64,000 bases of DNA from Bacteroidota bacterium (GTDB lineage Bacteria > Bacteroidota > Bacteroidia > Chitinophagales > Chitinophagaceae). Position numbers and translations under genes: made by a program. Within the stretch, counting starts at the first letter, position 1; every line of letters begins with the position of its first letter. The stretch covers positions 124,001 to 188,000 of the forward strand of contig JAFDXX010000023.1 of NCBI GenBank assembly GCA_018267705.1, read 5' to 3'. The notes beneath the pieces are model-generated. The model had not been told where the DNA came from, searched no databases, and worked only from the letters and a program-made list of their open reading frames with translations. Of this stretch, positions 46,519 through 56,237 are shown piece by piece.

Positions 46519-47232
46519 TTAAGATACTATTACAATATTGTTGTTTGAAAGCAATGGTTTATTGTGGTATCGAAGTATGATGTTGGCAGTTGTAACAACA
46601 TCTCTTTGGCAATATTCAACAATACGGGTTATATTATTTTCCTCATAATAAACATGCTGCACCATACTTCCATCAATATCGGTTTTTGATGTTGGAACAT
46701 TTAACACATTGGCCAATAAGTTTAACGATATAAAATTTTTATTATCTCCAAATTTCCACCAGTTCAAAGTGTCAAACATTTTTGTTTCCCATGGTTTTTT
46801 ATCATGCAATTGTAAATATTCCGGTAATTTAATTTGATTTATTAAGGCCCTACGGCAGATGTAGGGAATATCAAACTCTTTAATATTATGGCCGGCAAAC
46901 TGAAATTGCCTATTTTGATGATGCACTTTTTGGCATATTTCAAAGAATACATTTAAAATATTTTGTTCATTATCTCCATAAAAGCTTTTAACGCGTAATT
47001 GTAAGTTTGATTCTTCATTTTCTACAAAAACGGCTGTTGATATGCATATTATTTTGCCAAATTCTGCTAAAATGCCTGCTTTTTTATGATACATTTCTGA
47101 AGCATCATAATTTTCTGGCATAGTTTTGGAAATTTTATCGCACCAGAGACCCTGCCATTCAGTATTTAACAAATCAAAGCTTTTATACTGAGGTACAGTT
47201 TCTATATCAAGTAACAATAAATCTGTTAACAT
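46519..47232 (-). CDS. PolB-like 3'-5' exonuclease
   Basis: A 237-residue DEDDy-type exonuclease related to the proofreading domain of family B DNA polymerases but without a polymerase domain. Exo I is LLLLDIETVPQY (Asp, Glu), Exo II is FAGHNIKEFDIPYICRR, and Exo III is YCQRDVVTTANIILRY with the Y-x3-D pattern. It probably degrades DNA or RNA ends in repair or turnover; the substrate is untested. I chose the ATG at 47232; a GTG 24 nt upstream gives eight extra residues without family support. It lies upstream of holA on the same strand. Confidence 0.85.
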   Translation of the reverse strand: MLTDLLLLDIETVPQYKSFDLLNTEWQGLWCDKISKTMPENYDASEMYHKKAGILAEFGKIICISTAVFVENEESNLQLRVKSFYGDNEQNILNVFFEICQKVHHQNRQFQFAGHNIKEFDIPYICRRALINQIKLPEYLQLHDKKPWETKMFDTLNWWKFGDNKNFISLNLLANVLNVPTSKTDIDGSMVQHVYYEENNITRIVEYCQRDVVTTANIILRYHNKPLLSNNNIVIVS

Positions 47233-47351
47233 ATCCGTTATGTTTAATTTACACACAATTTAAACTATTTAATTTACTCTCAGCATTGTTTTTTTACATA
47301 TAAAAAAACAACATTTCACAAAAAAACTATTAACTATAAATAAAAAATAAA

Positions 47352-48317
47352 ATGGACTACAATTCAACACAGCAAAAAGATAACAGAAAAACTATTTACA
47401 CTATTTTAATTGCTGCATTAGTACTTACTTGGGGATATATTATTTATTTAAGAACTCAAAACAAACAAGAAGTTACTACCATTACAACAGAAAAAGCAGC
47501 AGTAATTACCTCAAGAGATTCTCTGAAAGCCGCGTTTGATAATGTTGAATTAAAGGCAGATTCTCTTACTAATACTAATGTTCAATTGCAAGGGTCATTA
47601 GCAGAAAGAAATAGCGAAATATTAAAATTAAAAAATAATATCAGAAATATTCTAAACAAAAAGAATGCTACAGACGATGAATTAAAACAAGCAAAATCAA
47701 TGATTAAAGAATTAAATGATAAGGTTGATGGAATGCTTGTAGAAATCAATAAATTGAAAGGCGAAAATGCAGAACTTACCACTACTAATCAACAACTCAA
47801 TACAGAAAAAACACAACTTACTAGTGATAAGAAAAATTTAGAAACTAATCTGAACAACACTCAGAACGAAAACAAAAAGTTAGCAGATAAAGTGGATGTT
47901 GCTACAACATTACATGCCTCAAACATAGGTGTAACTGCTGTTACAATAAAAGGTAATGGAAAAGAAAAAGAAACATCAAAAGCAAAAAAAGCTGATATGT
48001 TTGTTATTGGTTGCATATTAGATGAAAATAGAATTACACCAAGCGGTACAAAAACTTTATATGTATGTGTGTTCAATCCTAATGGCTCTCCATCCGGCAC
48101 AGAAGGTACATTTACAACACGTGAAGGAGAAACAAAACCTTATACCAACCGTGTAGAAGTAAATTATGAACAAGGAAAAGCAATACCAGTTAGTTTTAAT
48201 TGGAAACCCGATGAACACTTTGAAAGTGGAGAGTACAAAATTGAAATTTACAATAATGGATTTAAAATTGGAGAAGGAAGAAAAACACTAAAGAAAAGCG
48301 GCTTTTTAGGATTGTAA
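47352..48317 (+). CDS. Single-pass membrane protein with long coiled coil
   Basis: A 321-residue protein I do not recognise by family. It has a short cytoplasmic N-terminus, one membrane helix (about 14-33, TIYTILIAALVLTWGYIIYL), then a coiled coil of about 140 residues (38-182) with heptad-like Leu/Ile/Asn patterns (NIRNILNKKNATDDELKQ, INKLKGENAELTTTNQQL). A compact beta-rich C-terminal domain follows (about 195-305: VIGCILDENRITPSGTKTLYVCVF, then SFNWKPDEHFESGEYKIEIYNNGF), ending in KSGFLGL. With the coiled coil in the periplasm it could act as a spacer holding that domain away from the inner membrane. It is transcribed alone and ended by the hairpin 48344-48371. Confidence 0.75.
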   Translation: MDYNSTQQKDNRKTIYTILIAALVLTWGYIIYLRTQNKQEVTTITTEKAAVITSRDSLKAAFDNVELKADSLTNTNVQLQGSLAERNSEILKLKNNIRNILNKKNATDDELKQAKSMIKELNDKVDGMLVEINKLKGENAELTTTNQQLNTEKTQLTSDKKNLETNLNNTQNENKKLADKVDVATTLHASNIGVTAVTIKGNGKEKETSKAKKADMFVIGCILDENRITPSGTKTLYVCVFNPNGSPSGTEGTFTTREGETKPYTNRVEVNYEQGKAIPVSFNWKPDEHFESGEYKIEIYNNGFKIGEGRKTLKKSGFLGL

Positions 48318-48343
48318 ATTTTATTATATAGAACTATACAACT

Positions 48344-48371
48344 AAGCTCTGCAATTAATTATGCAGAGCTT
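48344..48371 (+). terminator. Rho-independent terminator of the coiled-coil protein gene
   Basis: Perfect 10-bp stem (48344-48353 with 48362-48371, AAGCTCTGCA/TGCAGAGCTT), 8-nt loop, then TTTT minus one base; 27 nt after the stop codon. The histidine kinase ATG follows 27 nt later. Confidence 0.8.
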
Positions 48372-48398
48372 TTGTATTGTACACCTTATCTTTATTTC

Positions 48399-49550
48399 AT
48401 GTTTAATTATTGGTTTAATTGGAAAACATTACTGGCTTTTATTGCAATAAATATTGTTGCTGCAACTATATTTTATTCGCAGCATTTGGCACAAAAACTT
48501 AAAACAGAAGAACGAAAAAAAGTAGAAGTATGGGTTGAAGCTCAAAAAACAATTCTTAATGCAACAGATAAAATAAATTTAAATCTTGCTTCAAAAATTT
48601 CTTCTGACAATATTGATATTCCCATTATTGAAACAGATGAAAAAGATAACCCTACAGGCAATTTTAAAAATTTAGATGCAATAGCAATAAAAGGAGATAA
48701 AAATTTCTTACTACAAAAATTGACTTTGTTTAAAAAACAAAATAAACCTATTGAAGTTAGTATTAGTCAAACTCCGTTAATTCTAAATAAATATTATTAC
48801 GGAGAAAGTAAGCTGCAACAGCAAATTCGTTACTATCCTATTATTCAGTTAATTATTATTGGTTTATTTATTACAGTACTCATTATAGCTCAAAGAAGTA
48901 ATTATCAAAATACACAAAACCGTTTGTGGGCAGGCATGGCAAAAGAAACTGCACATCAATTAGGAACACCCGTTAGCAGCTTAGGAGGTTGGGTTGAAAT
49001 ATTAAAAGAACAATATTCCAATGAAAATTTTGTAACCGAAATTGAAAAAGATGTAATGCGGCTGCAGTTGGTAACTAATCGTTTTGGGAAAATAGGTAGC
49101 CGCCCAACATTAGAAATGGCAGATGTTGTGAGCAAAGTAAAATATATGGTTGATTATATAAAAAAACGTGCGGGAGGAAATGTTCAATTCATCTTTCATT
49201 CAACTAATGAAAATATTTATGCAAAAATTTCACCTCCTTTATTTGATTGGGTAATTGAAAATTTATTAAAGAATGCTCTTGATGCAATGGAAGGTAATGG
49301 AAAAATAATAATTGATATTATTGAAGGAGCAAATAAAGTTATTATTGATTTAACCGATACCGGTAAAGGAATTTCAAAAGCCAATATCAACAAGGTGTTT
49401 AAACCGGGTTTTACAACAAAAAAACGTGGATGGGGTTTAGGGTTAACACTTACCAAAAGAATTGTAGAACAATATCATAAAGGTAAAATTTTTATTGTGC
49501 AAAGTGAATTAGGAAAAGGAACAACATTTAGAATTACACTTAATAAATAA
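48399..49550 (+). CDS. Two-helix sensor histidine kinase
   Basis: A 383-residue membrane kinase. Helix 1 (about 10-28) and helix 2 (about 150-172) enclose a sensor region of about 120 residues with no recognised PAS or Cache domain. There is no HAMP domain; the dimerisation helix starts soon after helix 2, with the phospho-acceptor His186 in MAKETAHQLGTPVSSLGG. The ATP-binding domain has the N box ENLLKNALDAMEG, the G1 box LTDTGKGIS, the F box FKPGFTTKK and the G2 box GWGLGLTLTKRIVEQ. No response regulator gene is adjacent, so it is an orphan kinase here. The ATG at 48399 is used; a TTG 27 nt upstream lies inside the preceding terminator. Confidence 0.88.
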   Translation: MFNYWFNWKTLLAFIAINIVAATIFYSQHLAQKLKTEERKKVEVWVEAQKTILNATDKINLNLASKISSDNIDIPIIETDEKDNPTGNFKNLDAIAIKGDKNFLLQKLTLFKKQNKPIEVSISQTPLILNKYYYGESKLQQQIRYYPIIQLIIIGLFITVLIIAQRSNYQNTQNRLWAGMAKETAHQLGTPVSSLGGWVEILKEQYSNENFVTEIEKDVMRLQLVTNRFGKIGSRPTLEMADVVSKVKYMVDYIKKRAGGNVQFIFHSTNENIYAKISPPLFDWVIENLLKNALDAMEGNGKIIIDIIEGANKVIIDLTDTGKGISKANINKVFKPGFTTKKRGWGLGLTLTKRIVEQYHKGKIFIVQSELGKGTTFRITLNK

Positions 49551-49572
49551 AATAAATATTACAATTTTTCTG

Positions 49573-51546
49573 CTACTTTAATATTACTGCACCTAATGCA
49601 GGTAAATGAACTTTTATTTTATATTTTTTAGAGGGCTTGTCAATTAATTCGGTTTTTATATTAGGGTTATATACATCTCCTGTTCCCCAAAATTCTTTAC
49701 TGTCGCTATTAAAAATTTCTTTCCATTTATTTTTTCCATGAACATAAATCTCCCAATTGTTATGCACAACAATGGTCATATTTAAAATAATCAACACATC
49801 ATCTTTTGGTTTTTTGCCTTTACGTTTATATACAATTACGCTTTCTTTTCTATGGTTTAAATCAATCCATTCAAATCCTTCGTTATTAAATTGGTTTTCA
49901 TATAATGCTGGTTCGTTTCTATATAATTCATTTAACTTTTGTACGCAGTATTTCATTCCGCCATGGCTTACAAAATGTAATAAATCCCATTGTAATTCGC
50001 TTTTATAATTCCACTCATTTGTTGCAGCAAATTCATTTCCCATAAATAATAATTTTGCTCCGGGATGTGTGTACATATAACTATATAGTAAACGAAGGTT
50101 GGCAAATTTTTGCCATTCATCGCCAGGCATTTTATAAATCATTGGGCTTTTGCCATGCACTACTTCATCATGGCTTAAAGGCAACATAAAGTTTTCATCA
50201 TAGAAATACATCATGCTAAACGTAAATTCATTTTGATGAAACTGACGGAAATGATTATCTCTTTTAAAGTATCGTAAAGTATCGTGCATCCAGCCCATCA
50301 TCCATTTCATACCAAAACCTAAACCATCTTCAAAAGTTGGTTTACTTATTTTTGGCCAGTCTGTTGCTTCTTCAGCAATGGTTTGTATATCAGGAAAATC
50401 TCTATATAAAGTTTCGTTTAAATCTTTAATAAATGCAATGGCTTCTAAATTTCCGTTTCCGCCAAATTCATTTGGTTCCCACTCACCTTCCTTTCGGCTG
50501 TAATCTAATCGTAACATTGATGAGACTGCATCAACTCTTAATCCATCTACATGAAATTGTTCGCACCAAAATCTTGCACTGCTTATTAAAAAGCTTTTTA
50601 CTTCTCCACGTTTATAATTAAATATATAAGAATTCCAATCTGGATGAAAGCCTTTACGCATATCGGCATATTCATAAGTATGTGTTCCATCAAACATAAA
50701 TAATCCGTGTGCATCGTAAGGAAAATGTGAAGGCACCCAATCTAAAATAACGCCAATATTATTTTGGTGAAATGCATCTATCATGGCGGCAAATGCTTGC
50801 GGATTGCCAAAGCGTGAAGTTGGTGCAAAAAAACCAGTGCCTTGATAGCCCCAACTTCCATCAAAAGGATGTTCCATTACAGGCATTAATTCTATATGAG
50901 TGAAACCCATTTGTTTTACATAAGGTACTAATTGCTCTGTTATTTGTTCATACGTGTTATATGATTCTTCATCGTTTTTATCTGGTCGCATCCAACTTGC
51001 TAAATGCACTTCATATACCGAGAAAGGAGAAGATAATGAATTGTTTTTTTTTCTGTTTTTCATCCAATCTTTATCATTCCAATTGTAATTTGTTTGCCAA
51101 GTAATAGATGCGGTATAAGGACGTTTTTCCCAAAAATGTGCAAAGGGATCTCCCTTGTCTAATTTTGCTTTTTTGTATCCTTTTATATGATATTTATATG
51201 CTTCGCCTGCATGAACATTAGGAATAAAACCTTCCCAAATTCCTGAATTATCTAAGCGTACTTTTAGTTTGTGTGAAGTCTTACTCCACTTATTAAAATA
51301 GCCCGTAACATTTACCTGTGTTGCATTGGGAGCCCATACAGCAAAGTAAGTTCCCCATGTATTTAATACTTCAATTTGTTTATTGCCCAACAAATTATAC
51401 AAACTATAATGTGTTCCGTTTTGAAAATTTTTAATGTCTTCATCTGTAAATAAACTGTAATTCCAAACGGGTTGTGCAGTATCTATAAAATGAATTTCTT
51501 CATATTTTTTAGGAGATAGTTTCTTGGTTATTTTTTTTGTTGGCAT
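49573..51546 (-). CDS. glgB: 1,4-alpha-glucan branching enzyme
   Basis: Makes alpha-1,6 branches in glycogen. The 657-residue protein has an N-terminal CBM48 (about 60-150: TYFAVWAPNATQVNVTGYFNKW) and a GH13 barrel. The barrel carries HIELMPVMEHPFDGSWGYQGTGFFAPTSRFG, the nucleophile region VDGLRVDAVSSML, the acid/base in TIAEEATDWP, and LPLSHDEVVHGKSPM with the third acid. A small all-beta C-terminal domain ends in VHLPALGAVILK. The branching-enzyme signature with GYQGTGFF separates it from other GH13 enzymes. It stands 6-12 kb from glgA/glgC, on the same strand but not in their operon, convergent with the histidine kinase gene. Confidence 0.95.
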   Translation of the reverse strand: MPTKKITKKLSPKKYEEIHFIDTAQPVWNYSLFTDEDIKNFQNGTHYSLYNLLGNKQIEVLNTWGTYFAVWAPNATQVNVTGYFNKWSKTSHKLKVRLDNSGIWEGFIPNVHAGEAYKYHIKGYKKAKLDKGDPFAHFWEKRPYTASITWQTNYNWNDKDWMKNRKKNNSLSSPFSVYEVHLASWMRPDKNDEESYNTYEQITEQLVPYVKQMGFTHIELMPVMEHPFDGSWGYQGTGFFAPTSRFGNPQAFAAMIDAFHQNNIGVILDWVPSHFPYDAHGLFMFDGTHTYEYADMRKGFHPDWNSYIFNYKRGEVKSFLISSARFWCEQFHVDGLRVDAVSSMLRLDYSRKEGEWEPNEFGGNGNLEAIAFIKDLNETLYRDFPDIQTIAEEATDWPKISKPTFEDGLGFGMKWMMGWMHDTLRYFKRDNHFRQFHQNEFTFSMMYFYDENFMLPLSHDEVVHGKSPMIYKMPGDEWQKFANLRLLYSYMYTHPGAKLLFMGNEFAATNEWNYKSELQWDLLHFVSHGGMKYCVQKLNELYRNEPALYENQFNNEGFEWIDLNHRKESVIVYKRKGKKPKDDVLIILNMTIVVHNNWEIYVHGKNKWKEIFNSDSKEFWGTGDVYNPNIKTELIDKPSKKYKIKVHLPALGAVILK

Positions 51547-51641
51547 TCATTAAATATTCTACAGAATGAAGTTAGTAATTTTATACTGCACAGTATAATA
51601 ATTTAATTATTGTATTGTTTTCTTTGTGTAATAAATAATAA

Positions 51642-51676
51642 AAAAGGTAAAAGAATATTTTTATCTTCTACCTTTT
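51642..51676 (-). terminator. Rho-independent terminator of the S10 peptidase gene
   Basis: Inverted repeat 51642-51654 with 51664-51676 (minus AAAAGGTAGAAGA / TCTTTTACCTTTT, one mismatch), 34 nt after the stop at 51710 and followed on the minus strand by TTATTATTTATT. Confidence 0.7.
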
Positions 51677-51709
51677 GTTGTTTGGTTTATATATTAAATA
51701 AATATTTAT

Positions 51710-53260
51710 TTAATATTTTGCAGGAACCCCTTCTTTAGGGATTGCTTTTTTAATAAATTTTCTCAAATTATCGTTGGCTTTTGCTAAATCTTCTTTTCTT
51801 AAATACATCATGTGGCCACTTCTGTAACCTTCCCAACTCATTCTGCTTTTTAGTTTGCCTGATGGATCTATTTGCCACATATTGTATTGTGCGTTAAAAT
51901 AATCGCAAGCACCATCGTAATAACCCGATTGTACTAATAAATGCATGTAAGGGTTTTCTGCCATTGCTTTTCCTAAATTATATCCTGTTCTATCATTTGT
52001 TCCATCCCAAGGATAAACAGAACCAAATAAATTATAACTTAAATCTGTTTTAAATCCTAATTCATCTCTTAAATAAATATTCATGGCAGGCATAAAAGAG
52101 TGTTCCCATGATGCAAGCTCAGCATTGTAATCTGGACGCTCTCCTGCATCTTGCCTATCAATACCTAAATAGCGAGAATCTAACCTACCTACTGTATAGC
52201 CTTTATCACGCAGTAGTTCTTTCCAAAAAAAATTAGTGGGAATGGCCATATTATATTCAGAAACTACCTTTTCAGATAAACCTGTGTATTTAGCATATTT
52301 TGTAATAATTTCTTTTCTTTTTTCAGCAGATAGAGAACCACCTTTTGTAATAGCAGGCAATAGTTCATCAACTGCAAATTTTTCTACTTCAGGCAAATAT
52401 TCAGATAAATCTCTTTTTTGTAAATCGCTGCTTAATGCTTTATGATACCATGCTGTTGCCGCATAATAAGGAACAATTAAGGCAGAAGCAACAGGCCCAT
52501 TTCTATCAATACCTAAACCGGTAGGAGAAACCAAAATAACGCCGTTTATATACATCCATTGTGCATCTTGTAGTTCTAATGCTAATCCCGATACTCTAGT
52601 TGTTCCGTAGCTTTCTCCAATTAAAAATTTTGGAGATGCCCAACGTTTATGTTTGCTTACAAAAGAATTTATCCAAGCGGCTAAATATTTTATATCGGCA
52701 TTTACTCCAAAGAATTTTTGTGCAATACCATCTTTAATTAACGGGCGTGAAAAACCTGTATTTACAGGATCTATATATACAATATCTGCAATATCTAAAA
52801 TTGAATTGGGGTTATCTTTCATGCCATAAGGTTGAACGGGATAACCTTCATCATCAACTTTTAAAATTCGAGGACCGGTGTAACCAATTTCCATCCAAAC
52901 AGAAGGTGTTCCCGGACCTCCATTAAATGAAATTACTAATGGCCTGCTTTCTTTGTTTTTGATATCGTTTCTTTCATAATACGTATAAAAAACATTTGCA
53001 ATAGGTTGGTTGTCACCATCTAAAACCGGAGATGTGCCTGCAATAGCAGTGTAGGAAACTTTCTCTCCTTTTATTGTTATTTCATTTTTTATTGTAACCG
53101 TTGAATCGGTTTTCATGTTTACTCGGGTAGGTGCTTGGGTTGCAGATGTGGTAGACTGTGGTGCCTCTTGTGGCCTACCTCCGCCCCCGCCTTGCCTTTG
53201 TTGTGCAAATGCACTGTTTACTATTATTACAATAGCAACAAATAAATAATTTTTTTTCAT
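51710..53260 (-). CDS. Secreted serine carboxypeptidase, family S10
   Basis: A 516-residue exported enzyme: signal peptide 1-20 (ending AFAQ), a low-complexity linker (QRQGGGGGRPQEAPQ, about 22-40), then the alpha/beta-hydrolase S10 domain. The substrate-binding motif is SFNGGPGTPSVWME, the nucleophile is Ser217 in IGESYGTTR, and the other triad members are Asp453 in GACDYFNAQ and His483 in YRSGHMMYL. Such periplasmic or secreted carboxypeptidases trim peptides from the C-terminus at acid pH. I use ATG 53260; the TTG 6 nt upstream would only add two residues. It is a single-gene transcript with a terminator, divergent from the TonB-linked barrel gene. Confidence 0.9.
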   Translation of the reverse strand: MKKNYLFVAIVIIVNSAFAQQRQGGGGGRPQEAPQSTTSATQAPTRVNMKTDSTVTIKNEITIKGEKVSYTAIAGTSPVLDGDNQPIANVFYTYYERNDIKNKESRPLVISFNGGPGTPSVWMEIGYTGPRILKVDDEGYPVQPYGMKDNPNSILDIADIVYIDPVNTGFSRPLIKDGIAQKFFGVNADIKYLAAWINSFVSKHKRWASPKFLIGESYGTTRVSGLALELQDAQWMYINGVILVSPTGLGIDRNGPVASALIVPYYAATAWYHKALSSDLQKRDLSEYLPEVEKFAVDELLPAITKGGSLSAEKRKEIITKYAKYTGLSEKVVSEYNMAIPTNFFWKELLRDKGYTVGRLDSRYLGIDRQDAGERPDYNAELASWEHSFMPAMNIYLRDELGFKTDLSYNLFGSVYPWDGTNDRTGYNLGKAMAENPYMHLLVQSGYYDGACDYFNAQYNMWQIDPSGKLKSRMSWEGYRSGHMMYLRKEDLAKANDNLRKFIKKAIPKEGVPAKY

Positions 53261-53464
53261 AAACAATAAGTGTTGTTGTATTTAATACGGTTTTAAAGCT
53301 AATGCAATTGCACAAATTTGTATAATAATTTACATGAATGATAAAAGCAAAACGCTTTTGCCGTTAATACCTATTTAACAGAAATTTAAACTATAAAATT
53401 AGTTTTTGCATATTTGTTTATAGATTTTGCAGCCCATTGCATCTAAAAAAAAATAATAACATAC

Positions 53465-56221
53465 ATGAAAAAACCACTGCTGCTTAATCTTTTTGTATTG
53501 TTTTATATTTTTTCAACAGCACAAAACGCTATCATTAAAGGCACAGTAACAGATACGTTAAACAATCAAAACTTAAAAAATGCTGTTGTAAGTTTATTAC
53601 GTGGAAAAGATTCTGTTTTATATAAATATGTTCGCACAAATGAAGTAGGTAAGTTTGAATTAAATAATCTTTCAGCAGGGAATTATATCCTAAGAGTTTC
53701 CTATCCGAATTATGCAGTATATATGGATGCATTAAATGTAAGTGATACATCAAACATTACCTTCAACCAACTTCCATTAATTACCAAAGCCAAACTATTA
53801 GAAGAAGTAATTGTAAAACAAAAAATTTCTCCCATACGTATGAAGGGAGATACCTTAGAATTTTTAGCAGATAGTTTTAAAGTAAAAGAAGGTGCAAATG
53901 TGCAAGATTTATTAAAGAAATTTCCGGGCTTTACGGTAAACAGCAAAGGAGAAATAACGGCACAAGGTCAGCAGGTACAAAAAGTATTGGTTGATGGAGA
54001 TGAATTTTTTGGAGATGATCCAACTTTAGCTACACAAAATATTAATGCACGAGATGTTGCCAAAGTACAAGTATTTGATAAGAAAAGTGATCAAGCTACT
54101 TTAACAGGAATTGATGATGGACAAAAACAAAAAACATTAAACCTTGTTTTAAAAGAAGATGCCAAGAAAGGATATTTTGGCAAAGCCGAAGCCGGTAGCG
54201 ATTTTGATAAATATTATCAAGGAAAAATAACTGCCAACAAATTTACCGCTACCTCAAAAATAGGTGCTTATGTTACAACAGATAGAACAGGAAAAAATGA
54301 TATGAATTGGAATGAAATGCAAGATTTTGGAAACGTTACCACCGTTATTAACGGAAATAATATTATGATGTATGGAGAAGGAGATGATTTTAGTAGTTAC
54401 GGGCAACAAGGTGTTCCTGAAAATTTAGTTTCTGCATTAATGTATAATAAAAAGTTTGGAAAGTATAAAAATAATACCACCAATAACTATACATACAAAC
54501 ATCAAAACCTTGCCGGAGAAAGCACCACCAATACGCAATATATTTTACCTGATACGGTTTATTATAACAATCAATCAAACCATTTTAATAATACAAAATG
54601 GATGCAAAGTTTTAATACGAGAAATGAATTTAATATAGATTCATCTAACACTATTAGTGTAAATGCAAAAGGTACCTGGGGGCACAGTAACAGTTATTCT
54701 CTTTTTAATAGTGCATATTTATCAAGCAGTATGCAAAAAGTAAATAGTTCAAATAGAACTAATAATTCTTCCGAAAATAAAAACAATCAAAAACTTGATC
54801 TGTTCTACACACATAAATTTAATAAAGCAGGCACAAGAATTTTAACCTTAAATGCAACTTATGCTGCTAACAATAATAACAGCAATGGTTTTTTATACAG
54901 TGAAACCGATTTTTATAAAAACGGAATGATAAATACTACACAAATTGTTGATCAAAAAAAAATAAATACAACCACTTCTAATAGCATACAAGGTTTAATA
55001 AGTTATACCGAGCCTATAACAAAAAAAGTATCTCTTAACTTAAATTATACGGTTAATAGCAATGCAAGTGAGCAAGATTTTACAACGTATGAAAAAAGAA
55101 ACGGTAAATACGATTCGCTAAACCTTTTATACAGCAACCATTACAAGTTTATTAATACTTTTAATAGAGGTGGTTTTAGTTTAAATTATAATACCAAAAA
55201 ACTAAATAGCAGTATTGGTTTAGCTGTGCAAGATTTAGTTTTAAAGCAAACAAATATTTATACTGATTCAAGTATGCAAAGAAGTTTTACCAATTTTTTT
55301 CCAACTGCAAATATTCGTTATAAATATTCTTCATCGGGTAATATTTCCATTCGGTACAATGGAAGAACCGATCAACCCTCACTCTATCAATTACAACCCA
55401 TTGCCAACAATACCGATCCATTAAATATTGTTATAGGAAATCCTAATTTAAAACCATCATTCACGCATAGTATCAATTTTAATTTTGGAGATTTTAAAGT
55501 AATTAATAAAAGAAATATTTATGGTTATGGCGGTTTTAATTTTATGCAAAATTCATTTGCTAATAAAAGTATTGTAGATAGTTTAGGCAGAACCACTACG
55601 CAAACCGTAAATGTAAACAGTATTTACAATGCTTATTTTGGATTTAATTATAGCAAAACATTTAGGTTTATAGATATTGGTATTGGCCCCAATATTAATA
55701 TTAATAGAAACATAAATTTTATTAACGGATTAGAAAATATTACTAAAAGTTATAATGTTGGCGTTAACTTCAGAGTAAATAAAGAAGTTGAAAAAAAATA
55801 TGATATTTCTATAAACTATAACCCAAATTTTAATTATTCAACATCATCTGTTAATACAGCTGCCATTACAAAATATTGGACACATAGTATTTCAAGTGAT
55901 ATCAATTATAAATTTTTAAAAGGCTTTATATTAAACTCTGATATTAATGCCAACTTCCGCCAAAAGTTAAATGCAGCAGATAATAAAAACAACAGCATTG
56001 TTTGGAATGCATCACTCGAAAAAAGAATTATAAAGAAAAAAGACATTTCGTTAATTGTTTCTGTAAATGATATTTTAAATCAAAACATTGGCTTCAACAG
56101 AAATATAAACAGCAACTTTATTTCAGAAAATACCTACACTACAGTACAACGTTATTTCTTATTTTCTATAAGATGGAAATTTGCGAAAAACAAAAAAGTA
56201 AATGAAGATTTTGAAGATTAA
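53465..56221 (+). CDS. TonB-linked outer-membrane barrel protein, partner of GLPGLI protein
   Basis: A 918-residue outer-membrane protein: signal peptide 1-19 (IFSTAQ end), a carboxypeptidase-regulatory-like domain (about 22-110: AIIKGTVTDTLNNQNLKNAVV), a plug-like region (about 120-235: VQDLLKKFPGFTVNSKGEI, VLVDGDEFFGDDPTLATQNI), then a long Asn-rich barrel. VFDKKSDQATLTGIDDGQKQKTLNL is the conserved block of the barrel family that usually precedes GLPGLI genes in Bacteroidota. No SusD gene is present. The stop is 16 nt before the GLPGLI start, so both are one operon. Substrate is unknown. An Asn-rich, low-complexity barrel makes fine alignment difficult. Confidence 0.85.
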   Translation: MKKPLLLNLFVLFYIFSTAQNAIIKGTVTDTLNNQNLKNAVVSLLRGKDSVLYKYVRTNEVGKFELNNLSAGNYILRVSYPNYAVYMDALNVSDTSNITFNQLPLITKAKLLEEVIVKQKISPIRMKGDTLEFLADSFKVKEGANVQDLLKKFPGFTVNSKGEITAQGQQVQKVLVDGDEFFGDDPTLATQNINARDVAKVQVFDKKSDQATLTGIDDGQKQKTLNLVLKEDAKKGYFGKAEAGSDFDKYYQGKITANKFTATSKIGAYVTTDRTGKNDMNWNEMQDFGNVTTVINGNNIMMYGEGDDFSSYGQQGVPENLVSALMYNKKFGKYKNNTTNNYTYKHQNLAGESTTNTQYILPDTVYYNNQSNHFNNTKWMQSFNTRNEFNIDSSNTISVNAKGTWGHSNSYSLFNSAYLSSSMQKVNSSNRTNNSSENKNNQKLDLFYTHKFNKAGTRILTLNATYAANNNNSNGFLYSETDFYKNGMINTTQIVDQKKINTTTSNSIQGLISYTEPITKKVSLNLNYTVNSNASEQDFTTYEKRNGKYDSLNLLYSNHYKFINTFNRGGFSLNYNTKKLNSSIGLAVQDLVLKQTNIYTDSSMQRSFTNFFPTANIRYKYSSSGNISIRYNGRTDQPSLYQLQPIANNTDPLNIVIGNPNLKPSFTHSINFNFGDFKVINKRNIYGYGGFNFMQNSFANKSIVDSLGRTTTQTVNVNSIYNAYFGFNYSKTFRFIDIGIGPNININRNINFINGLENITKSYNVGVNFRVNKEVEKKYDISINYNPNFNYSTSSVNTAAITKYWTHSISSDINYKFLKGFILNSDINANFRQKLNAADNKNNSIVWNASLEKRIIKKKDISLIVSVNDILNQNIGFNRNINSNFISENTYTTVQRYFLFSIRWKFAKNKKVNEDFED

Positions 56222-56237
56222 TTTTAAAACATTTTAA

